Shown: positions 8,968-18,032 of the stretch, one piece after another
Layout of the letters: each line of letters begins with the position of its first letter
Numbering within the stretch: the stretch's first letter is position 1
Source: CAVSQX01 sp963730225
GTDB taxonomy: Bacteria > Planctomycetota > Phycisphaerae > Tepidisphaerales > Tepidisphaeraceae
Direction: 5' to 3'
Assembly: GCA_963730225.1 (NCBI GenBank)
Contig: CAVSQX010000002.1
Location: forward strand, 434,001-498,000
Length of the DNA: 64,000 bases
Position numbers and translations under genes: made by a program
Notes under the pieces: model-generated
What the model saw: the letters and a program-made list of their open reading frames with translations, nothing else
What the model was told of the DNA's origin: nothing
Databases searched by the model: none

Positions 8968-9307
8968 CTACAGGGCCGCCTCGTCGCGCTCACCGGTGCG
9001 AATTCGCAGCACTTCGTCCAGCGGCAACACGAACACCTTGCCGTCGCCCACATCCCCGGTGCGTGCCGCCTCGACGATGGCCGAAACCACAGCGTCTCTT
9101 ATCCGCTTCCTTCACCGCCGCTAGGAGCGTCACCTTCGGCACCCATCCCACGTCCATCTTCGGCCCGCGGTAGCGCTCGTTGTGGCCCATCTGCTTGGCA
9201 AATCCTTTGGACTCCACAGCAGTCATTCCCAGGACGCCCAGTTTAACCACGGCCGCCTTGACGGCTTCCGCCTTGTTCGGCTTCACGACAGCGACAATCA
9301 TTTGCAT
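8968..9307 (-). CDS. P-II family nitrogen regulator, non-canonical T-loop, frameshifted
   Basis: Starts MQMIVAVVKPNKAEAV at 9307 behind a strong ribosome site (GGAGG). The first frame runs through GMTAVESKGFAKQMGHNERY and VPKVTLLAAVKEADKR. The family C-terminus, AVVSAIVEAARTGDVGDGK and VLRIRTGERDEAAL, follows in another frame to a TAG at 8968-8970. A 2-base loss (or 1-base gain) around 9094-9099, inside a GAGA stretch, joins them into about 113 residues, a normal P-II length. P-II trimers bind ATP/ADP and 2-oxoglutarate and control transporters and enzymes through the T-loop. Here the T-loop reads YRGPKMDVGW, so the tyrosine that is uridylylated in E. coli GlnB (RGAEY) is absent. Confidence 0.85.
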
Positions 9308-9320
9308 ATTAACCTCCAGG

Positions 9321-10863
9321 CTACAGAACCGCACTCGGCGGTGTCATGGACGGCAGCCACCGCCACTGCACCAGCAGCAGCAGCGTGGCCACGATCATCG
9401 AAGCGATGCTGACGATAAATCCAATCTTCATCCAATATCCAAATCGCACCGTCCCATGCCCGCGGCGTTCGAGCAATCCGCAGGCGACGATGTTCGCCGT
9501 CGAGCCGATCACCGTCATATTCCCCATGAAGGTGCCGCCGAAGAGCATAAACCAGTATATCGCCGACGAGAACGGCACCCCAGCGCGCATTCGAATATCG
9601 TGCACGACCGGCATGAATGTCGCCACCGCCAGCACGTTATCCAGGAACGCGCTGAGCCACCCGGTTGCCCATCCGATGGTCTGGATCACGGGCATTTGTC
9701 CACCGCCAATCCCTCCCATCCGCTGCCGCCACCACGTTGGTCACTCCCGTGTCTTGCAGCGTGCCCACCGACGCGAAGAGCATCATGAAAAAAGAGAGCG
9801 TCCACCAATCCACGCGCCGCTCGACCAACTCGCGCGCCTTCTCGCGCATCAGAAACAGAACGACGGATCCCATCACCAGCGCCGCCGCCACCATCATCGT
9901 ACCTTCGCGCAAGCCCAGCAATTCCTCGACTTGTGCGTGCGTGACCAAAAGCAGAATCAGCGAGCCCAGCACGATCCAGGAGATGCGATAGGCCCGCCGC
10001 GCTTCCGGATCGATGACCAGTGTATTCTTCGGCGAGAACTCATCGACCGGCGGCTGGATTTCCATTTCGGTTTCGGATTCCAGCGATCCACCCGACACTC
10101 CCGCCATCGCCGGCCGCAGCCGCGAAGTCTCGGCTTCCCGTTGAACGGCAAACTCCTCCTCCACCGCCGTGGCAAACGCCTCGAACGCATCCGCGAACCA
10201 CCATCGGCAGATCAGGTAGGTCGCCACGTCCACCACGATCGCCACCGGCGCGGCGTACTTCACGAAATCCATGAAGCTCAATCCCGTCTTCAGCGCGATC
10301 AGCACGCCGATCGGGTTTCCCACGCTGCTCATCGCCGAGCCGTTGTTGCACGCAAACACGAGCATGATGACGAACGGAATCGGATTCAATTTGTATTTGC
10401 TGGTCAGGTGGAGCATCGCCCCGGCCATGAACAGGATGGCCGTTACTTCACCAACCAGTGCGGAGAAGACCGAAGCCATGATCATCATCACCAGCAGCAG
10501 CAACTGCGGCTTTGGCCCTACCGCCGCCACAATCTTTCCAACCACGTGTTCAAAAAAGCGGCATTCCTCCAGATATCCGATGACCAGAAATGTGCCGATG
10601 AGAAACACCAGCACATCCAAACTAGCCGCCTGCGTGAAGCGATCGACGGTGAGCAGATTGCACGCCATCAGCAGCGCAATCCCTCCGAAGGCAAACGCCA
10701 GCCGGAATTCGCCGTACAGCAGCGTGCCGTAAATGAACATCGAGAAGATTCCGATGCTCAACCCCTGTTTGCCGTTGAAAACCAGCAAACCGGTGACGTG
10801 CAGCAGCAGCAGCAGCAGAATGGTCCCGCCCAGCAAGGCGAAGAATTTTACAACCTTGGGCAT
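9321..10863 (-). CDS. NhaD/ArsB-type ion permease (IT superfamily), frameshifted
   Basis: A many-pass inner-membrane transporter of the ion-transporter superfamily that includes Na+/H+ antiporter NhaD, ArsB and related anion carriers. The ATG at 10863 (MPKVVKFFALLGG) follows GAGAGG; a TTG at 10887 is the alternative. The two inverted halves each show a helix-break motif: FACNNGSAMSSVGNPIGVL in the first and FGGTFMGNMTVIGSTANIVA in the second. A hydrophilic loop of about 70 residues (EEEFAVQREAE and on) sits between them. The last 130 residues are in another frame from about 9720 (one base gained or two lost in GCGGATGGGAGGG). Repaired length is about 514 residues. It lies between amt and a P-II gene, so substrate and regulation may be linked to nitrogen; the ion itself cannot be told. 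Confidence 0.8.
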
Positions 10864-10887
10864 CAACCTCTCGCCAATTTTGAACAA

Positions 10888-10919
10888 AGCCCGCCGGCCC
10901 GGTAAGGAGCCGGCGGGCT
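10888..10919 (-). terminator. Strong hairpin after amt (attenuator or partial terminator)
   Basis: A perfect 11-bp stem AGCCCGCCGGC / GCCGGCGGGCT with a 10-base loop lies between the amt stop and the permease start. On the minus strand it is followed only by TTGTTC, so it may stop part of the transcripts or protect the amt mRNA 3' end. Confidence 0.65.
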
Positions 10920-10944
10920 GTTATTAGCACTCATTGAACCCGAA

Positions 10945-12723
10945 TCAGACGCTCATTTCTGCCGGGGTCTTGGGGTATTTCAACGGCTCGACATCCAGGT
11001 ATTTGCCAGCCTTGATGTCCTCGACCTGCTGGTCGGTGATATCGGCGGGCAGAACCATCGGAGTGGTTTCCGGATAGCCCATGGCTCCCATTTCCGGAAT
11101 ATCCAAACCAGCGATTTCGGTCTTGGCCGGCACTCGGTTTCCACCGACCAGCAAGCCGGTCAGCATGAAGAACAGACCGCCCGCGCCGACGTTCCACGTG
11201 ATATTCGCAGCCACTTCAATCGCCTGCGCGGCGAACTGCTTCAACTGGTGATCCCCGTAGAACAAGCCCCACACGCCCGTGCTGATGCCGTTGTAGCCAG
11301 CGTAGTGGCCGTCGGCGAACAAGCCCACCGACAGCACGCCCCAGGCGCCGCAGGTGCCGTGAACGCTGATGGCGCCCACCGGATCGTCGACGCGGATCTT
11401 ATCGAAGAAGAACACGCTGAGCACAACCAGCACGCCGGCGACCGCTCCGATCCAGAACGCACCGCACGGTGAAACGAAACCGCTGGGTGCCGTGATCGCC
11501 ACCAGGCCGGCCAGCAGGCCGTTGCACATCATCGCCGGATCGGGCTTCTTGGTCGGCCCGAACCACCACATGTACAGAGTGGCCGAGAGAGTGGCGCTCA
11601 TGCCGGCGATCATCGTGTTGGTCGCGACGATGCCGATGCGATTATCGCTGGCAGCCAGCGAGCTGCCGGGATTAAATCCGAACCAGCCGAACGCCAGGAT
11701 GAACGAACCCAGCATCGCCATTGGAATGTTGTGCGGTGTGATTGGATTGACGAGCTTCCCGTTTTTATCCCACTTGCCGATGCGCGGTCCAAGCAGGAAC
11801 GCACAGATGAACGCCAAAGCACCGCCTTGGAGGTGCACGACGCCGGAACCGGCGTAGTCGCAGGCCCCGTTGCCTAAGCCCCAGTTAAGCCCCATCTGCG
11901 CCAGCCATCCACCGCCCCACATCCAGCAGCCGAAGATCGGATACGTGACGGCGCCGATGAACATGCTGAACACAAAGAAGCTCTTGAAGCTCCACCGCTC
12001 GGCGCAGCCACCGGTGACGATGGTCGCAGTGGTGTCCATGAACACCATTTCAAACAGGAACCACACCGCGGCCGCGGCGTCGTACCCCTTGCCCGTCAGG
12101 AAAAAGCCAGTATGTCCGCACAGCCCATAAAAATGGTTGGCGGTGTGAATGCCCCACATGCTGTCCAACGACGGAATCCCGCCGAGCTGCCCGGGACCAC
12201 CGATCGGCGAGCCGTTGGCTCCGCCGCACATGAACGCAAATCCGCACACAAAAAAGCCAAACATACCGATGGCGTAGATCATGAAGTTCATCGCCATCGT
12301 GTGGGCCGCATTTTTTCCGCGACACAGCCCCGTCTCCACCAGCGCGAATCCGGCCTGCATGAACATAACCAGATAACCGCACACCAGCGTCCAGACGAAG
12401 TTGACCGAATACAACGCCTTGGCCACGTTCGGTGCGTTGCCTGTCGCATTTGGCGTGTCGGTTGGATTCCCCTTGTCATCGTTGTAGGCGTGCCAGGTTC
12501 CTTTGCTGTCGGTGCCACCTCCGGTCCAACCCGGCAGACCCGCGTTGGGAGTTATCAGCGAATTGGCGCCGCCCGTTGCGCCCGATGAGTCCGCGTTCTG
12601 TGCGTCCACCGGTTGCGTCGACTGTGCCGACACCGGCCGACTCAGAATTGCCGACATGAAGATGAACGCCAGCAACACCACCGGCCAACCGCGAATACAC
12701 CACAACGGTAAGAGACGCTTCAT
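10945..12723 (-). CDS. amt: Ammonium transporter Amt
   Basis: Trimeric inner-membrane channel for ammonium uptake. The 592-residue product begins with a signal-like segment (MKRLLPLWCIRGWPVVLLAF and on to RPVSAQS) and a glycine- and proline-rich linker of about 70 residues. The Amt core then begins with VNFVWTLVCGYLVMFMQAGF and ALVETGLCRGKNAAH. The family signature region (DYAGSGVVHLQGG), the pore region FGWFGFNPGSS and HGTCGAWGVLSVGLFADG are all present. The TAATAACA end lies 57 bp before the permease start, with a hairpin between. Transcription is probably driven by the sigma-54 promoter at 12856-12870, as expected for a nitrogen-limitation gene; P-II partners lie downstream. Frame intact. 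Confidence 0.96.
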   Translation of the reverse strand: MKRLLPLWCIRGWPVVLLAFIFMSAILSRPVSAQSTQPVDAQNADSSGATGGANSLITPNAGLPGWTGGGTDSKGTWHAYNDDKGNPTDTPNATGNAPNVAKALYSVNFVWTLVCGYLVMFMQAGFALVETGLCRGKNAAHTMAMNFMIYAIGMFGFFVCGFAFMCGGANGSPIGGPGQLGGIPSLDSMWGIHTANHFYGLCGHTGFFLTGKGYDAAAAVWFLFEMVFMDTTATIVTGGCAERWSFKSFFVFSMFIGAVTYPIFGCWMWGGGWLAQMGLNWGLGNGACDYAGSGVVHLQGGALAFICAFLLGPRIGKWDKNGKLVNPITPHNIPMAMLGSFILAFGWFGFNPGSSLAASDNRIGIVATNTMIAGMSATLSATLYMWWFGPTKKPDPAMMCNGLLAGLVAITAPSGFVSPCGAFWIGAVAGVLVVLSVFFFDKIRVDDPVGAISVHGTCGAWGVLSVGLFADGHYAGYNGISTGVWGLFYGDHQLKQFAAQAIEVAANITWNVGAGGLFFMLTGLLVGGNRVPAKTEIAGLDIPEMGAMGYPETTPMVLPADITDQQVEDIKAGKYLDVEPLKYPKTPAEMSV

Positions 12724-12855
12724 ACTCGCACCTTGCTGTTAGGAGATGAACGATTCGCGCGGCCGATACTTTCGGCCGTTCGCGCGCGGGAGAGGCATCG
12801 CACATAAAGCATCCATGCTCGCACGAACGCTCTGACCACACTCGCGCTCACCTTG

Positions 12856-12870
12856 GCAAGCGCAGTGCCA
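12856..12870 (-). promoter_or_regulatory. Sigma-54 (-24/-12) promoter upstream of amt
   Basis: The minus strand reads TGGCAC-TGCGC-TTGC, matching both conserved elements of the RpoN consensus (TGGCAC-N5-TTGC) with exact spacing. It lies about 133 bp upstream of the amt ATG, on the right strand. That it drives amt is inference from position. Confidence 0.85.
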
Positions 12871-13572
12871 TCGCGCGATCGTCGTCGCAAAAACAGCTTG
12901 TGTGCGCGAAGCAAACAGCGCGTGTGCGGTTCGGATAATCAGCTGGTGCTAGAATCGATTCTGTTGCGCGCGAATCGTGCGGATAAAATCGAAAGGACTT
13001 GCCATTGGAACAACAACTCTATGAATGTGGCGAGAAACGGTTACAACCGACGTGACCCGAGCACAGAACTGACAATGGTAGGATCTCTACGCTTCGACAA
13101 TCGACTGATTTGCCCAATATGAAAACACGACTGCATAGATAGTGTTCATCGAAACACAACTAACGCACTTTGCGCACACCTTATGTGCCAGCGCCGCGGT
13201 AGATTTGGCAGTTCGCCGTTTCTGCACCGATCAAGCGCAGCCACCGGGCCCATGGGCTGGCTCTGCCTAGACATCGCGCATTTGTCGAATTCATCGAGTA
13301 ATTCTTCCGCTCTTGCTCCTAATTTGCCGGTAATTACAACCGCCTTTGTTGTGTTAGTGCATTCCCGATCCCGCCGCCGCGGCATCGCGCAGCGCCAAGA
13401 TATCACTCCGTGGTCAGGTATAAATTTGCAATGCGCAAGGGTTTAGCCAGCTATAATATCAATCGCTGGGCATTTTCCGCATTGCCTGCTCTAAAAGCGG
13501 TATTGGCTTTGCGGCTGGGGACGTTGCGGAGTTCGAGATTCCATCCCCATTGGTCGGACTTCGAGCAGCACC
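12871..13572 (+). other. Long regulatory spacer between amt and the response regulator
   Basis: About 700 bp without a convincing gene between divergent transcription units. It is less GC-rich than its surroundings. A TATAAT at 13452-13457 could be the -10 box of the two-component operon on the plus strand; TTTGCA or TTGCAA around 13425-13431 is a weak -35 at poor spacing. The rest could hold enhancer sites for a sigma-54 activator, but no clear palindrome was recognised. Confidence 0.35.
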
Positions 13573-14961
13573 ATGGCCGACTCTGAGTTGCGAGCGCTTC
13601 GGATTCTCATCGTCGACGACGAGGAGAACATTCGTTTCGCTCTGATAATGTGCTTGGAATCCGACGGCCACAAAGTGGTCGCCGTGGGTTCGATCGAAGC
13701 TGCCTTGGAAAAGACCGCCGCTCAGGCGTTCGATTTGATCTTTCTCGACGTTCGCCTCGGAACTCAAAACGGGCTGGATTACATCCAGACCCTGTTGCAG
13801 GAAAACCCCTGGGCGCGAATTGTTGTCATCACCGCGTACGCTTCCATCGACACCGCCGTCGAGGCGATGAAGCGCGGCGCCAGCGATTATCTCTCCAAAC
13901 CGTTTGAGCCCGCGCAGCTTCTTCTTCTGACGCACAAAGTCGCCGAGCGCCGGCAACTCGAGCGAAAATTCGAAGCGCTTCAGAAAACTCTGGGCGCGAT
14001 GGACCCCGAAGCGGATTTTCCAACCTCCGATCCGACCTGGCGCGACGCCGTCGAATTTGCCCGTCGAATCGCCACCGCCAGCGCCCCGGTCCTGATTTGC
14101 GGCGAGCGCGGAACCGGCCGCGGCCGGCTGGCGCGGGCGATTCATGAGTGGAGCTGGCGCTCGCAGGGTCCGTTCGCTTCCGTCTCCTTCGACGGGCGCT
14201 CAGCTGACGCGATGGAGGTAGAACTGTTCGGCACCGGCCCCGAAATCGGCGGGAAGGTCGGCGCGATCGCGTTCTGCCACGGCGGAACGCTGCTTCTGGA
14301 TGAAATCGGAAACATGCCCATGCGGCTTCAGCCGCGGCTGCTGTCGCTTCTTCGGGATCGGGAATTTGAACGGCAGGATCAATTTGTCCGCCGAGCCGTT
14401 GACGTGCGGGTAATCGCCACCACCAGCGCCGATCTTCCCCGGGCCGCCGCCGTTGGACAGTTCCGCGACGATCTGCTGGCGACGCTGAGCGTCACCCGCA
14501 TCGATATTCCCGCCTTGCGCGAACGGGCCGAAGATATTCCGCTTCTGGCCGATCGATACCTCGCTTATCTGGCCAGCGAACATCACCGCAATGTCATGGG
14601 ATTTACCCGCGATGCGGCGTTTGTTCTCAAAACTCACCTGTGGCCCGGCAACAGCCGGGAACTGCGCAGCGTGATCGAACGCGCGGTTTTGTTGTGCGAT
14701 TCGCCTTCGATCGGCCTGGAACACTTGCCCGCGGACCTGATCAACGCCGAGGCGAAAACGCGAATCAATTCCAACGGCGGCTATCAGGTCGGTGATCTGG
14801 TTCCGTTGGAAGTGATCGAGGAATCGCATATTCGCCAGGTTCTGGCGTCGGCAAAAACCCTGCGCCGGGCGGCGGCAATCCTCGGCGTCAATGCCAGCGC
14901 GCTGTGCCGGAAAATGAAACGGCTGGAAGCACAAGCGAATCATGACAAGTCTGCGGAATAG
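13573..14961 (+). CDS. NtrC-like response regulator with degenerate AAA+ domain
   Basis: A 462-residue DNA-binding regulator. A receiver domain (LRILIVDDEEN; acceptor D59 in LIFLDVRLG; VVITAYAS; lysine in YLSKPFEP) is followed by a sigma-54-type AAA+ domain from about residue 150 and a C-terminal Fis-type helix-turn-helix (LRRAAAILGVNASALCRKMKRL). Walker B (GGTLLLDEIGNM) and the arginine-bearing R/NSR region (WPGNSRELRSVIERA) are kept. The Walker A reads GERGTGRGR, with arginine where lysine is expected. The GAFTGA loop that touches sigma-54 is missing: ELFG is followed by TGPEIGGKVGAIAFCHGG. It may therefore act without sigma-54, or be inactive as an ATPase. It overlaps the downstream kinase gene by 20 bp. 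Confidence 0.9.
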   Translation: MADSELRALRILIVDDEENIRFALIMCLESDGHKVVAVGSIEAALEKTAAQAFDLIFLDVRLGTQNGLDYIQTLLQENPWARIVVITAYASIDTAVEAMKRGASDYLSKPFEPAQLLLLTHKVAERRQLERKFEALQKTLGAMDPEADFPTSDPTWRDAVEFARRIATASAPVLICGERGTGRGRLARAIHEWSWRSQGPFASVSFDGRSADAMEVELFGTGPEIGGKVGAIAFCHGGTLLLDEIGNMPMRLQPRLLSLLRDREFERQDQFVRRAVDVRVIATTSADLPRAAAVGQFRDDLLATLSVTRIDIPALRERAEDIPLLADRYLAYLASEHHRNVMGFTRDAAFVLKTHLWPGNSRELRSVIERAVLLCDSPSIGLEHLPADLINAEAKTRINSNGGYQVGDLVPLEVIEESHIRQVLASAKTLRRAAAILGVNASALCRKMKRLEAQANHDKSAE

Positions 14962-16774
14962 ATTGTGGCTGGGATTTGGAAGCCTGCTTCTGATCCTGCT
15001 TGTCGTCAGCGTGATGAGCGTCGCCGTTTTCACGCGCTACAGCCATGCCCTGGAAGATGTCTTTCACGAAAACTACGACAGCGCCCGATATTGCGATGCA
15101 ATGAAGGAATCGCTCGATCAACTCAACAAACGGGCCGAGCGCTTGATCTGGGAACCGGCCGCGGCGCTGGGAATCGATCAAACGGCGGCCCAGTCGCAAT
15201 TTGAATCGAGCTTGAACTCGGAATTGAACAACTGCACCCTCCCCGGCGAAGCCGAGGCCACCCGGCATCTAGCGGATTTGTGGCAGCAATATCGAGGCAA
15301 TTATCAAACCTTCGAGAACGCCACAGCCGACCGGTCGCAATTTTACGAGCAGGATTTGCTCCCGCGCTACGAAGAAATGAAGCAGGTGGCCCAGCACATC
15401 TCCGACATGAACATGTCGAACATGGTTTCCGTCGACGGGCAGGCCAAGCAGACGCTTCTTCATGTGCGAAACGCGCTGCTGATTCTGGTCATCGCCGGGA
15501 CCGTGCTGGCCGCGCTGGTGGTTTGGACCGCCAGCGTCACGATTCTGCGGCCGCTGAAGGATTTAACGCAATCCGCCCGGCAGATCGAAGCGGGCAATCT
15601 CGATCTGAATCTGCCCGCCCGATCGCAGGACGAGATCGGAAAACTGGCCGAAGCGTTCAACTCCATGACCAGCCGCCTGCGTGAATTCAAGCGCATCGAT
15701 CACGACAAGCTCACGCGCAGCCAGCAAACCACCCAACTGGCGATCGACAGCCTGCACGATGCGGTTTTTGTCATCGGTCCCGACGATACCATCGAGATCT
15801 CCAATACGGCGGCGCGGAATTATTTCGGCATCGAGCCGGGCCGCAGCATCGCCAACCTGGGTCTGAACTGGCTGTGGCCGCTGTATAACGAAGTGAAGAC
15901 CCATCACCGTCCGGTCGATCCGCGCGGCTACAACTCGGCGATCCAGCTTTTCGTCGACGGTGAAGAGCGGTTTCTGCTGCCCAAGGCCGTGCCGATGCTC
16001 AGTGCCGATCATCGCCAACTCGGTGTTACCGCGATTCTGGTCGATGTGACCCAACTGCGGCGCGTCGATGAAGCCAAGAGCAGTCTGGTTTCAACCGTTT
16101 CACACGAATTGCGAACGCCGCTGACCTCGCAGCGCCTGCTCCTCGGATTGCTCATCACCAGCGTCGGGCCGCTTCTGTCAGCGCCGCAGCGGCGAATGCT
16201 CGAAGTCGCCAAGGCCGACAATGATCGGCTCTACCGAACCATCGACGATCTGCTCAGCATCAGCCGAATCGAATCTGGCCGCGTTCAGTTTCAGTTTCGG
16301 CCCACACCCCCGGCCCAGATCGTGCGCGGCTCGCTCGATCCACTGCGGCAGCTTTTTGCCGACAAGAAGATCCGCCTGGGCGTCCACGTTACCGACGATC
16401 TGCCCGCCGTCCGCAGCGACGCCGCGGCGATTAATTCGGCTCTCACCAACGTGCTTTCCAATGCGCTGAAATTCACGCCCGCCGGCGGCGAGGTGACGAT
16501 CGCCGCCGAACTCGACGAAGGTGAAGTCGTTTTCAGCGTCTGCGACAGCGGGCCGGGCATTCCACCGGAATTTCGTTCGCGGATTTTCGAGAAGTTCTTC
16601 CGCGTCCCGACCTCGTCGGGGCCGTCGGGAGCGGGACTGGGGCTCTCGATCGCCAAAAACATCGTCGAAGCGCACGGCGGGCGAATGGATTTCCAATGCC
16701 CCGCCGGCGGGGGCACGATTTTTCGCATCCATCTTCCGCTGGCCGCCGCCGCCGAGCTGGCGTCGGTGGGATGA
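14942..16774 (+). CDS. Membrane sensor histidine kinase (KinB-like architecture)
   Basis: A 610-residue inner-membrane kinase and likely partner of the overlapping regulator. Order: transmembrane helix near the start (LWLGFGSLLLILLVVSVMSV), periplasmic four-helix-type sensor of about 150 residues, second helix (LLILVIAGTVLAALVVW), HAMP (LRPLKDLTQSARQIEAGNLD), a PAS-like domain (LHDAVFVIGPDDTIEISN), HisKA with H388 in TVSHELRTPLTSQ, and HATPase with the N box (NVLSNALKFTP), G1 (CDSGPGIPP) and G2 (GAGLGLSIAKNIVEAHGG). All catalytic boxes are intact. The signal sensed is unknown. It is transcribed away from the amt cluster, so a link to nitrogen is only suggested by position. Confidence 0.93.
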   Translation: MTSLRNRLWLGFGSLLLILLVVSVMSVAVFTRYSHALEDVFHENYDSARYCDAMKESLDQLNKRAERLIWEPAAALGIDQTAAQSQFESSLNSELNNCTLPGEAEATRHLADLWQQYRGNYQTFENATADRSQFYEQDLLPRYEEMKQVAQHISDMNMSNMVSVDGQAKQTLLHVRNALLILVIAGTVLAALVVWTASVTILRPLKDLTQSARQIEAGNLDLNLPARSQDEIGKLAEAFNSMTSRLREFKRIDHDKLTRSQQTTQLAIDSLHDAVFVIGPDDTIEISNTAARNYFGIEPGRSIANLGLNWLWPLYNEVKTHHRPVDPRGYNSAIQLFVDGEERFLLPKAVPMLSADHRQLGVTAILVDVTQLRRVDEAKSSLVSTVSHELRTPLTSQRLLLGLLITSVGPLLSAPQRRMLEVAKADNDRLYRTIDDLLSISRIESGRVQFQFRPTPPAQIVRGSLDPLRQLFADKKIRLGVHVTDDLPAVRSDAAAINSALTNVLSNALKFTPAGGEVTIAAELDEGEVVFSVCDSGPGIPPEFRSRIFEKFFRVPTSSGPSGAGLGLSIAKNIVEAHGGRMDFQCPAGGGTIFRIHLPLAAAAELASVG

Positions 16775-16776
16775 AT

Positions 16777-17277
16777 CTATTCCAGAAAGTGCTCGGCCGA
16801 TTCCTCCGCCCGCGGCCGCACGCTGCGGTTGTTGATCAATCGCGCACAGGTGTTCCAGCGCAGAATGGCGTCGTCATTCCCCGCCGGACGCAGTTCGGCC
16901 GCCCGTTCGTAATGGCGCATCGCCAGCGTGAGAAAATCGTAGGCGCGAAAGGACGAGTGGGCCGCGTTCTGGCCGAGCAGCGCCGTGGCCCGTCGCTCGG
17001 CGACAATTCCGCTGTAGTAAGCCCGTTCGTAATCCCCGCGCAGCTTGGCGATTACTTCATCGGGCTGAATTTCGTTGATTGTATGCCCGCCTGCAAACTG
17101 GTCGGTCAGCGCCAGCAGCAGCGTCACCAGCGCCGATTGGTTCTCTGGATCAGTTCGCAGAACATCCAGGCAAATGCTCTCGGCCTGCATCGGCTCATTC
17201 AGCAGCCGATAGCGCTGGGCTTTCTCCAGCGCTTTGGGAATGGCGTCCGGCGAAATCGTTTTGAGCGGCAGCCGCAT
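16777..17277 (-). CDS. TPR-like protein at the end of the sdh operon
   Basis: A 166-residue soluble protein beginning MRLPLKTISPDAIPKALEKA directly after the sdhB stop (start at 17277, stop codon at 17278-17280), with GAGGGA as ribosome site. Two helical-repeat stretches resemble tetratricopeptides: KAQRYRLLNEPMQAESICLD with VLRTDPENQSALVTLLLAL, and later AMRHYERAAELRPAGNDDAI. No signal peptide or membrane helix. The coupling to sdhB suggests cotranscription, but a role in assembling succinate dehydrogenase is unproven. It converges with the kinase gene, with only two bases between the stops. Confidence 0.75.
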   Translation of the reverse strand: MRLPLKTISPDAIPKALEKAQRYRLLNEPMQAESICLDVLRTDPENQSALVTLLLALTDQFAGGHTINEIQPDEVIAKLRGDYERAYYSGIVAERRATALLGQNAAHSSFRAYDFLTLAMRHYERAAELRPAGNDDAILRWNTCARLINNRSVRPRAEESAEHFLE

Positions 17278-18030
17278 TCATCCCTCATCCGATGATCCGA
17301 AAATTCGCAGCAGCTTCTTGATCGGATCGTAATACCGATCCACCACCCGCTCCTTGAGCGGAATGATCGCATTGTCGGTGATGTGAATGTTCTCCGGACA
17401 GACTTTCGTGCAGCATTTGGTGATGTTGCACAAGCCGACGCCCTGGGCCTTCTTCAAATCCGGCAGGCGATCGGCCGTGTCCAGCGGGTGCATCTCCAGC
17501 GCCGCGGTGTAAACCATGAATCGCGGACCGATGAAGTCGTCGTACTTGTGGTGATCGCGCAGCACGTGGCACACATCCTGGCACAAAAAACATTCGATGC
17601 ACTTGCGAAACTCCTGCACGCGATCGATATCCGCCTGAGCCATGTTCCAGGTGCCGTCGGCGTTGTCGGGCTTGCGCGGCTTGAACGGCTTGATCTTTTT
17701 CTTCACCCGGAAATTCCACGAGACATCCGTCACCAGATCGCGCACCTTGGGAAACGCCTGCATCGGCTCCACCGTCACCGGCTGATTCAAATCCAGATCG
17801 CTCAGGCGCGTCATGCACATGAGTTTCGGCATGCCGTTGATTTCCGCCGAGCACGATCCGCACTTGCCGGCTTTGCAATTCCACCGGCACGCCAGATCGT
17901 TCGCCGCCGTCGCCTGAATCTGATGCACCGCGTCGAGCACCACCATGCCTTCGGAAACTTCGGTGGTGTAATCCACCAGTTTTCCGCTGGTTTGGTCGCC
18001 GCGCCAGATGCGGAAAATAGCCGTGGGCAT
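17278..18030 (-). CDS. sdhB: Succinate dehydrogenase iron-sulfur subunit
   Basis: A 250-residue electron-transfer subunit passing electrons from the flavoprotein to the quinone site. All three cluster motifs are present: the ferredoxin-type [2Fe-2S] ligands in CRWNCKAGKCGSCSAE with a later MCMTRL cysteine, the [4Fe-4S] motif CIECFLCQDVCHV, and the third cluster in CNITKCCTKVCPENI. The ATG at 18030 lies two bases before the sdhA stop codon on the coding strand; its ribosome site GAGGAG sits inside the sdhA end, so translation is coupled. The order is C-A-B, then a TPR-like gene. Confidence 0.95.
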   Translation of the reverse strand: MPTAIFRIWRGDQTSGKLVDYTTEVSEGMVVLDAVHQIQATAANDLACRWNCKAGKCGSCSAEINGMPKLMCMTRLSDLDLNQPVTVEPMQAFPKVRDLVTDVSWNFRVKKKIKPFKPRKPDNADGTWNMAQADIDRVQEFRKCIECFLCQDVCHVLRDHHKYDDFIGPRFMVYTAALEMHPLDTADRLPDLKKAQGVGLCNITKCCTKVCPENIHITDNAIIPLKERVVDRYYDPIKKLLRIFGSSDEG

Positions 18031-18032
18031 TG

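Noticed and set aside
9346..10905. A 519-residue plus-strand frame over the permease gene
   Set aside because: Its product is rich in H, R and Q with no domain; the minus strand encodes a clear transporter.
12853..13406. Short frames in the amt upstream spacer
   Set aside because: No ribosome sites, known motifs or codon pattern like the neighbours; a regulatory region is more likely.
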